Shown one piece after another: positions 1 to 5,551 of a stretch of 5,551 nt of DNA (its first letter is position 1; the number at the start of each line of letters is the position of its first letter). The translations under genes and the position numbers were made by a program. Below the pieces are notes generated by a model. The model had not been told where the DNA came from, did no database searches, and was given only the letters and a program-made list of their open reading frames with translations. This stretch comes from DAIDJM01 sp964250215 (lineage in GTDB: Bacteria > Pseudomonadota > Alphaproteobacteria > Acetobacterales > Acetobacteraceae). Location: NCBI GenBank assembly GCA_964250215.1, contig CAXUEX010000174.1, positions 1 to 5,551 on the forward strand, written 5' to 3'.

Positions 1-807
1 GATCATTTCCTGGCTAAACCGGCGCGGCAATGGCGGCGACAAAGGGGCCGGCTGGCCGGCGCGGCGGCCGAGCGCCAGGACGGGTGCGGCGAGCCATTCG
101 GCGCACAGCCGGGCGCGGCCGATGCGCGGCAATGGCCCGGCACCGATGGCGCGAGCGAAAAGCGCGAAGAATTCGTTCCAGCGCGGCGGTTCCGGCGTGC
201 CCAGGTTGCAAGCATCGCCACGGATAATATTCTGTTGCAGGGCCGTTACTACAGCGGCGGCCACATCGCGGGCGAGCACCAGATTGCAACGCCCGTCCCC
301 GGCCGGGCCGAGATCGCCGAGCCTTCCGGCGCGCAACAAGCAGCCGATCCGCAGCACCCAGGCCGTGCTGCCCGGGCCATACACGATGCCGGGCCGCAGG
401 ATGCAGCTGGCGACGCGACTGGCGCGCACCAGCGCCTCGCAATCGCGTTTCGCGGCCGCATAACCCACGCCGCGCGGCAGCGGGGCCGTTTCGGTGACGC
501 GACCGGCAGCGTCACCATACACCGCGGCCGAGCTGATATGCACCAGCGGAACCTGCCGCCGCACCGCGACCGCCGCCAGGTTTTCCGTCGCCTTGCGCAT
601 CGTGCCGCCATCCGCCAGCACGGCATTCACCACGGCATCCACGCCCTGCATCGCCGACGCAAGCTGCGCTGGATCGGCGGCGTCGCAACGCAGAACGCCC
701 GGCGCCGCGTGGCGCGACACGGCTATCGTTTCGATATCGGCGGCTTGCAGCGCGCGCACGATCGCGCCGCCGAGAAAACCGCCGCCGCCGGCCACCAGCA
801 CGCGCAT
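1..807 (-). CDS. NAD(P)-dependent epimerase/dehydratase (extended SDR family), 3' end cut by window edge
   Basis: The frame stays open for 269 codons from ATG at 807 to the left edge, so the C-terminus is missing. I translated it by hand. Seen: a Rossmann glycine motif GGGGFLG at residues 7-13 (GxxGxxG), a Ser pair at 92-93 followed by AAVYG, the catalytic pair Tyr116-x3-Lys120 (YAAAK), and RPGIVYGPG near 138-146, all typical of extended short-chain dehydrogenases acting on nucleotide sugars. The stretch after the second beta strand reads VSRH with Arg32 where NAD-preferring members usually carry an acidic residue, so NADP(H) preference is possible (inference). The Thr-Ser-Glu signature of the decarboxylase at 4261-5256 is absent, so this is not a second copy of that enzyme. 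Start choice: the ATG overlaps the stop of the upstream glycosyltransferase gene by one base (TGATG) and places the glycine motif at the usual distance from the N-terminus. Substrate and product are unknown; a role in making or modifying a sugar for the same polysaccharide is inferred from position. It could instead be a more general SDR oxidoreductase. Confidence 0.88.
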   Translation of the reverse strand, partial: MRVLVAGGGGFLGGAIVRALQAADIETIAVSRHAAPGVLRCDAADPAQLASAMQGVDAVVNAVLADGGTMRKATENLAAVAVRRQVPLVHISSAAVYGDAAGRVTETAPLPRGVGYAAAKRDCEALVRASRVASCILRPGIVYGPGSTAWVLRIGCLLRAGRLGDLGPAGDGRCNLVLARDVAAAVVTALQQNIIRGDACNLGTPEPPRWNEFFALFARAIGAGPLPRIGRARLCAEWLAAPVLALGRRAGQPAPLSPPLPRRFSQEMI

Positions 808-1928
808 CAGGTTTTCGCCGCCAGCAGCGCCGGTTCCGCGCGGACGCCGGCCTGGTGCACGTCGCGATAGAGTTGCGCCAAACGGGTCGCCACCGCATCC
901 AAGGTGAGCAGCTCGCCGAACGCGCGATGGCCGGCGGCGGCGAGGCGGGCCCGCGCTGGCGCATCTTGCAGCAGGCCGGCAATGGCGGCGGCCAGCGCAG
1001 CCACGTCACCGGGCGGCACGAACCGCACGCTTTCGCCATCGCGCAGATATTCCGGGATCGCACCTACCGGCGTGGTGATCACGGCCACGCCGGCCGCCAG
1101 CGCTTCCAGCACCGCCATCGGCATGGCTTCGTGATGCGAGGGCAGCAGCACCAGATCGGCGCGCAGCAGCAATTCGTCGGCGGCCTGGCGCGGCAGCCAG
1201 CCGACGAACGCCACGCGGTGCGACAGATCGAGTTGCATTGCGCGCGCGTGATACAGGGCGGCATCGCCATCGCCGGCCAGCGTGAGATGCCAGTGCAACG
1301 CGCGCAGTTCCGGCCGGGCCAGCGCTTCGATCAGTTCGGGCACGCCCTTGCGCGGTCCGATGCGGCCCAGGAACAACAGCCGCGGCACCGGGTTCGGCGC
1401 GCGCGGGGCCATGGCGGCGCGGCGCGGCACGGCGTTCGGCACGATATGGATGCGGCGCGCATCGATACCCGCCTCGCGCACCAGGAAATCGCGCCAGTCA
1501 CGACCCAGCACGATCACCGCATCGGCGCGGCCCAGCGCAGCGCGCGCCAAATGGCGCAGCGGTTTCGGCAGCGAGCGGTAAAATTCCGGGAAATCCGCGC
1601 CGTGCATATGCAGCAGCACGGGAATGCCGAAGCTGCCGGCCAGCGCGCACAGCACGGCTTTGCGCAACACGCTGCCGCGCGTGGTCATGTGCGCGTGCAC
1701 CAGATCGACGCGGCCACGCAGCGCTTGCGCGATCAGCACACGGCAGGCGCGCAGAAAATATAGCGCGCCGCCGAGCCTTCCGCCCTGGCCGCGACTGTCC
1801 ACCGCGCGGATTTCCGGTGCGCCGGGAAGCTGCTTCCAGGCCTCTTGCAAATAGGCCATCAACGTGCCGACGCCACCGGAAACGTGCTGCATCCCGCCGC
1901 CGGCGAACACCAGCACGCGCAATCTCAC
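807..1928 (-). CDS. GT4-type glycosyltransferase (GT-B fold), 373 aa
   Basis: A cytoplasmic or membrane-associated retaining glycosyltransferase that probably adds one sugar from a nucleotide-sugar donor to a polysaccharide intermediate. Seen: an N-terminal Rossmann strand RVLVFAGGG followed by the glycine-rich loop GGVGT (18-22), HMHG at 107-110, the interdomain region IVPNAV (162-167), the donor-domain start LGRIGPRKG (187-195), and the EX7E motif Glu267 to Glu275 (EAMPMAVLE), followed by a PPGD motif (305-308). The order and length fit the GT4 family. Start: GTG at 1928, which overlaps the stop of the acyltransferase gene in a GTGA arrangement and begins four residues before the first beta strand. 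No strong Shine-Dalgarno sequence precedes it, so translational coupling is likely. The same frame is open upstream through the acyltransferase gene, but that extension has no glycosyltransferase features. The acidic or neutral sugar transferred cannot be told from sequence. It differs clearly from the glycosyltransferase at 3019-4176, so the two probably make different linkages. Confidence 0.93.
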   Translation of the reverse strand: MRLRVLVFAGGGMQHVSGGVGTLMAYLQEAWKQLPGAPEIRAVDSRGQGGRLGGALYFLRACRVLIAQALRGRVDLVHAHMTTRGSVLRKAVLCALAGSFGIPVLLHMHGADFPEFYRSLPKPLRHLARAALGRADAVIVLGRDWRDFLVREAGIDARRIHIVPNAVPRRAAMAPRAPNPVPRLLFLGRIGPRKGVPELIEALARPELRALHWHLTLAGDGDAALYHARAMQLDLSHRVAFVGWLPRQAADELLLRADLVLLPSHHEAMPMAVLEALAAGVAVITTPVGAIPEYLRDGESVRFVPPGDVAALAAAIAGLLQDAPARARLAAAGHRAFGELLTLDAVATRLAQLYRDVHQAGVRAEPALLAAKT

Positions 1929-3022
1929 AGCACCGCCCCGCGCAGCCGGTTGCGCCGGTTTCGCATCGGCACCTCCACGGCCAAATGGAGCGCCCAGGCC
2001 AGCGCCAGCGACAACGCCAGACCGGCCGCGTATAGCGCCGGGCCTTTCGGCAACGCGGCATCGGCAAGGGCGATCAGCACCGCGCCGTGGCCGACATAGA
2101 GCGGATAGGAGAGGTCGCCGGCCCGCCGGTCCCATCGCCGATACGCGGCGCTGGTGCCGGGCTGCGCGATGAGGCAGAGAAACATGGCGAGCAGCGCCCC
2201 AAGGAGAGCCAGTTGCCGCGCGAGCACCGGATGGCCACGCTGAATCCAGAGCGGAAACGCGATGGCCAGGCACAACAGAGCGCAACAAGCCAGCGCGCCC
2301 GCCGCGCCGCCGCCGCGCCGGCGCCACGCGAAGATTGCCGTGCCGGCCAAGAAGAAGGGAATGAACAGAAGCAACTGCGGCCCGTGCCCGCGCAGCAGGA
2401 ACAGCGCGAAGCCGGCGTAACCCATCGTGATCGCAACCGCAATGGCGGCACGCCATCTCGCCGCGGCCAGCACGGCCAGAAACGCCGCGAGATAAAACGC
2501 GCTTTCCACGCGCAGCGTCCATGCGAACGGCACGAGGGAGAAATCGTAGCCGATCATGTAGCGCGGTTGCAGGCCGGGGAGAATCTCCAGCACGCCCGAG
2601 GCCAGCACCGCCGGATGCAGCGGTGGCAACAGCAGCGAACCGTTGAGCGGCACGAGCCGGCCGGCGCGATACAGCGCGGCCTGCACGATCGCGGCGAGGG
2701 CCAGCGACGCCAGGTAGCACGGCAGCAGCCGCAGCGCGCGGTTGCCGAGAAAAGCCCAGGGCCGGCCGGCATAGAAGGTGGTTAGCGCCTCCGCCACGAT
2801 GAAGCCGGAGATCACGAAGAACACCGCCACGGCGACGACGCCCATTTCGGTATCGTAAAACAAACCGCGCCAGGAAGGCGGCAGCAGATGCAACTGGTGC
2901 TGGCACACCACCAGCAGCGCCAGTCCCAGCCGCAGCGCGCCGAGCGGCCGATAGTGCACGGCGCTCGCCGGCGCTGCCACGCGGGTTGCGGAAGCTGCAA
3001 GCGCGGCGAGGCTGACGCTCAT
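1925..3022 (-). CDS. Acyltransferase-3 family membrane protein (OafA/YrhL-like), 365 aa
   Basis: A polytopic inner-membrane enzyme of the family that O-acylates (commonly O-acetylates) polysaccharides and lipids. Seen: the N-terminal family motif with Arg25, Arg31 and His42 (RPLGALRLGLALLVV then QHQ), FFVISGFI at 68-75, NRALRLLPCY at 94-103 with Arg95 and Arg98, WTLRVESAFY at 168-177 including Glu173, SYPLYVGH at 305-312, and a closing VEVP at 349-352 followed by a basic cytoplasmic tail. About ten hydrophobic segments are visible and the length matches the stand-alone acyltransferase domain, with no added SGNH domain. Start: ATG at 3022 overlaps the TGA of the preceding glycosyltransferase gene (ATGA); the RPL motif begins at residue 25, a normal distance. 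The stop in turn overlaps the next gene (GTGA). A place between two glycosyltransferase genes suggests it modifies the glycan they build. The acyl donor and target hydroxyl are not predictable, and acetyl is only the commonest case in the family. Confidence 0.93.
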   Translation of the reverse strand: MSVSLAALAASATRVAAPASAVHYRPLGALRLGLALLVVCQHQLHLLPPSWRGLFYDTEMGVVAVAVFFVISGFIVAEALTTFYAGRPWAFLGNRALRLLPCYLASLALAAIVQAALYRAGRLVPLNGSLLLPPLHPAVLASGVLEILPGLQPRYMIGYDFSLVPFAWTLRVESAFYLAAFLAVLAAARWRAAIAVAITMGYAGFALFLLRGHGPQLLLFIPFFLAGTAIFAWRRRGGGAAGALACCALLCLAIAFPLWIQRGHPVLARQLALLGALLAMFLCLIAQPGTSAAYRRWDRRAGDLSYPLYVGHGAVLIALADAALPKGPALYAAGLALSLALAWALHLAVEVPMRNRRNRLRGAVL

Positions 3023-4176
3023 TCCGGATCGGCCACAAGCTGCCGCATCAGTGCCAGATACGCGGCGGCGGACGCGGCGGCCGAATAGGTGGCGGCGCGG
3101 GCGCGCAGCCTGGATTCGGGAAACGCTTCGCGCAATGGAAGCGCCATCGCCGCCGCCAGCGCCGCCGGATCGCCGGGTGGAACCAGAATGCCGAACCGGC
3201 CGCTATCGAGAATTTCCGCCGGCCCGTGCGGACAATCGGTGGCGATCACCGGCAGGCCGCAGCCCATCGCTTCCACCAGAACGTTGCCGAAACCTTCGTA
3301 TTGCGAACTGAGCACGAAGGCAGCGGCGTGCCGGAACCATGGCAGCGGGTTTTCGACGTAGCCGGGAAACGCCAAATCCGCCGCAATGCCGAGCGACGCC
3401 GCCTGCTGACGCAATTCCGGTTCCAGCGGGCCGTTGCCGAGCACGATCAGCCGTGCCGGCCCGATTTCGCGGCGGCGCGCGAAGGCGGCGAGCAGCGTCG
3501 CGTGGTCCTTCTGCCGCACCATCCGGCCGGCGGTGACGAACACCGGCGTTTCGTCGAGAAACCAGGGGTGCGGCAGCTTCTGCGCGGCGCGGGCGGCGAA
3601 ACCGGCATCGATCACCGGATTGCCGATCACCTCGATGCGGCGGCGCGCGATGCCGGTGGTGCGCGAGAGATCGTCGGCGACGCCCTGCGATACCGCGACG
3701 AAGCGTGCGGCCAGCGGCGCTGCGACTCGATAGGCGGCCGGCAATGCGCGGTATTTCCAGCCCTGGCCCAGTTCCGCCGAAAGCGCGTTGTGCTGCGTCA
3801 GGATGGCGCGCGTGCCGGTGCGGGCCAGCGCCGCCGCCAGCGCTGCGACGATATTGTTGTGGCCGAGGCTGGAGAGCAGCACATTCGGACGGTGGCGCCG
3901 CAATTGCCGCACCAGTGCCGGCAGATCGGCCGCCGTCCGGCGTGTTCCCAATACCGTCACCGGCACGTCCGGCGGCAGCGCGGCCAGGTTCTCGCCCCTT
4001 GCCGCGTGGAGGAACAAATGCGGTGCCGTGCCGGCCATAGCGAACTCGCGGACCAGGTTCAGCCGCATGCGCTCCACGCCGCCGCCGGCCAGATCGTGCA
4101 AATAGATGCCGATACGCAAAGGCCGCGCGGCGCCGGGCAGCGTTCCGCCCGGTGCCGCGCCTGCGCCCTGATCCAT
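3019..4176 (-). CDS. GT4-type glycosyltransferase (WabH/PglJ-like style), 385 aa
   Basis: A GT-B fold glycosyltransferase likely to add a sugar to a lipid-linked glycan or LPS core on the cytoplasmic face of the inner membrane. Seen: the first strand RIGIYLHDL (21-29) followed by the loop GGGVER (31-36), NPV at 186-188, the donor-domain start AGRMVRQKDH (216-225), a nucleotide-binding GNGP (247-250), GYVENP (272-277), and the EX7E motif Glu294 to Glu302 (EGFGNVLVE), then TDCPHGPAEIL and VPPGD. The QKD and EGFGNVLVEAM wording resembles the WabH/PglJ-like branch of GT4, whose members often transfer hexosamines or hexoses; this is a resemblance, not a substrate assignment. The chosen ATG leaves about 20 Gly/Ala/Pro-rich residues before the first strand, so the true start could be a little downstream, although no better ATG or GTG lies in between. 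A GGGGG stretch sits just ahead of the ATG as a possible ribosome binding site. The stop overlaps the acyltransferase start. Confidence 0.93.
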   Translation of the reverse strand: MDQGAGAAPGGTLPGAARPLRIGIYLHDLAGGGVERMRLNLVREFAMAGTAPHLFLHAARGENLAALPPDVPVTVLGTRRTAADLPALVRQLRRHRPNVLLSSLGHNNIVAALAAALARTGTRAILTQHNALSAELGQGWKYRALPAAYRVAAPLAARFVAVSQGVADDLSRTTGIARRRIEVIGNPVIDAGFAARAAQKLPHPWFLDETPVFVTAGRMVRQKDHATLLAAFARRREIGPARLIVLGNGPLEPELRQQAASLGIAADLAFPGYVENPLPWFRHAAAFVLSSQYEGFGNVLVEAMGCGLPVIATDCPHGPAEILDSGRFGILVPPGDPAALAAAMALPLREAFPESRLRARAATYSAAASAAAYLALMRQLVADPE

Positions 4177-4180
4177 GCCA

Positions 4181-4204
4181 CCCCCGGCAGGGGCGGAACC
4201 GCCC
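4181..4204 (-). promoter_or_regulatory. Two overlapping short hairpins before the glycosyltransferase start
   Basis: Read as mRNA (minus strand), the leader holds GGGCG-GUUC-CGCCC (4204-4191) followed at once by CCCC-UGCC-GGGG (4193-4182). The two stems share three C residues, so they cannot both form. The second stem covers the G-run that is the only visible Shine-Dalgarno candidate for the ATG at 4176. No U-run follows either stem, so neither looks like an intrinsic terminator. In DNA this GC-rich, short stems arise often by chance, so a regulatory role is speculative. Confidence 0.22.
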
Positions 4205-4260
4205 TCAACCTGTGCGATGGTGAGGTTACGCGATAGAAACGCCCGGTTGCAAGGGGTGGT

Positions 4261-5256
<996 letters not shown>

Positions 5257-5262
5257 GATCCG

Positions 5263-5268
5263 CTCCCT
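5263..5268 (-). promoter_or_regulatory. Ribosome binding site deciding the UXS start
   Basis: On the minus strand AGGGAG lies six bases before the GTG at 5256. This is the best Shine-Dalgarno match seen ahead of any gene in the window and is the main reason for choosing the GTG over the ATG at 5340. Confidence 0.7.
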
Positions 5269-5301
5269 GCTTTCGGCGACTCTATGGCTTGTAAAACGCC
5301 A

Positions 5302-5340
5302 CCCGCGCGGGATTGTTGCTGCACGCTTGCCGCCGCGCAA
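5302..5340 (-). promoter_or_regulatory. Weak candidate promoter with adjoining palindrome upstream of UXS
   Basis: Minus-strand TTGCGC (5340-5335), a 17-base spacer and AACAAT (5317-5312) give 3/6 and 4/6 matches to the sigma-70 type -35 and -10 boxes. The perfect 10-bp palindrome CCCGCGCGGG (5311-5302) follows immediately and would span the expected transcription start. It begins right after the stop codon of the preceding gene, in the only non-coding gap before UXS. In GC-rich DNA both elements could be coincidence, and no start-site data exist here. Confidence 0.22.
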
Positions 5341-5551
5341 CTACCAGCGGGAGCCGCGGCGCAGATGCGTGGCGGCGCGGCGGGGCGTGCCCAGAGTGGG
5401 TTCCAGGCTGGGTTCCGGGCCACGCGCGGCGGTGCCAAACCCGTCGGGGCCAAACCCGTCAGTGCCGGCTGGATCGGTGCCCTGGCCGGCGCCTTCCGGC
5501 TGACCCGGATCGGCGGCGTCGGCGGCTTTCGGGTCGGGCACGGCGTTGTTG
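5341..5551 (-). CDS. Unrecognised protein, C-terminal end only; Pro/Gly/Asp-rich tail
   Basis: An open frame enters from the right edge and ends at TAG (5343-5341), giving 69 residues. I do not recognise it. Seen: a low-complexity, acidic, Pro/Gly/Ala/Asp-rich segment (for example PDPKAADAADPGQPEG), a short tandem unit DGFGP-DGFGT, a second near-repeat EPSLEPTL, then a basic end with RR, LRR and a terminal Trp. No domain, membrane segment or catalytic motif is visible. Third codon positions are mostly G or C, as in the neighbours, and the strand agrees with the rest, which supports real coding. A GTG at 5541 could start a 66-aa protein, but the frame continues upstream without a stop and no ribosome binding site can be judged, so I treat it as the disordered tail of a longer protein. 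It may belong to the same polysaccharide cluster (inference from orientation only). Confidence 0.5.
   Translation of the reverse strand, partial: NNAVPDPKAADAADPGQPEGAGQGTDPAGTDGFGPDGFGTAARGPEPSLEPTLGTPRRAATHLRRGSRW
5434..5460. repeat. Short tandem repeat, two 12-base identical copies at 15-base period
   Basis: GCCAAACCCGTC occurs at 5434-5445 and again at 5449-5460. The 15-base period keeps the reading frame and encodes DGFGP followed by DGFGT on the minus strand. It lies inside the low-complexity tail of the partial gene at the right edge. In-frame repeats of this kind can change copy number between strains. Confidence 0.75.

Noticed and set aside
235..870. 211-codon plus-strand open frame over the SDR gene
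   Set aside because: It lies antisense to a frame with Rossmann and YxxxK motifs; its own product is low-complexity and unrecognisable.
855..1763. 302-codon plus-strand open frame antisense to the second glycosyltransferase
   Set aside because: Same composition artefact: His/Gln/Arg-rich with no fold or motif, against a well-supported minus-strand gene.
1929..3038. In-frame upstream extension of the second glycosyltransferase (743-codon open frame starting near 3038), suggesting a fusion protein
   Set aside because: The first 370 codons are an out-of-frame reading of the acyltransferase gene, Arg/Ala-rich with no domain. The glycosyltransferase fold begins right after the GTG at 1928, which overlaps the acyltransferase stop.
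4191..4204. GGGCGGAACCGCCC inverted repeat as a UXS terminator
   Set aside because: The stem is only five to six bases and no U-run follows on the minus strand; it also lies about 56 bases past the stop, close to the next start.
3226..4236. 336-codon plus-strand open frame antisense to the first glycosyltransferase
   Set aside because: The translation is rich in Arg, Gln, His and Ala with no recognisable domain, as expected for the complement of a GC-rich gene. The minus-strand reading has a full set of GT4 motifs.
4205..4260. Promoter for the glycosyltransferase cassette (minus-strand TTGCAA with CGTAAC 16 bases on)
   Set aside because: The -35 like box matches 4/6 but the -10 like box only 3/6 at a short spacing; too weak to list as a feature.
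5257..5340. N-terminal 28-residue extension of UXS from the ATG at 5340
   Set aside because: The extension is not family-like and has no visible ribosome binding site, while the GTG at 5256 has AGGGAG at six bases and a normal N-terminus.

Overview
The window is a GC-rich stretch (roughly two thirds G+C or more by eye, with strong G/C preference at third codon positions) that reads as part of an exopolysaccharide, capsule or LPS biosynthesis cluster. Every gene I can support lies on the minus strand, so transcription runs from right to left. Base composition, GTG starts and protein style suggest an alphaproteobacterium, perhaps of the Rhodospirillales/Acetobacteraceae type. That placement is inference, because there is no rRNA or other marker gene here.

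Layout in the direction of transcription. (1) At the right edge is the 3' end of an unrecognised gene with a low-complexity Pro/Gly/Asp-rich tail (5341-5551, runs off the window). (2) After an 84-nt gap comes a complete UDP-glucuronate decarboxylase (UDP-xylose synthase) gene, 4261-5256, starting at a GTG with a good ribosome binding site. (3) After a second 84-nt gap come four tightly packed genes: a GT4-type glycosyltransferase (3019-4176), an acyltransferase-3 family membrane protein (1925-3022), a second GT4-type glycosyltransferase (807-1928) and an NAD(P)-dependent epimerase/dehydratase that runs off the left edge (1-807). The junctions within this last group are ATGA, GTGA and TGATG stop/start overlaps, which point to one translationally coupled operon.

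How the genes may work together: the decarboxylase would make UDP-xylose from UDP-glucuronate. The two cytoplasmic glycosyltransferases would add sugars to a lipid-linked or growing glycan, the acyltransferase would decorate the glycan with acetyl or another acyl group at the inner membrane, and the last SDR enzyme probably modifies another nucleotide sugar or related intermediate. No flippase, polymerase or priming transferase lies in the window, so the final product cannot be named.

I found no tRNA, rRNA, CRISPR array, insertion sequence or phage gene. The long plus-strand open frames and the 743-codon minus-strand frame are shadows produced by the high GC content. I see no clear sign of an undescribed system. 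The items most worth a second look are the repeat-bearing tail at the right edge, two mutually exclusive hairpins ahead of the first glycosyltransferase, and the coupled architecture of the cassette.
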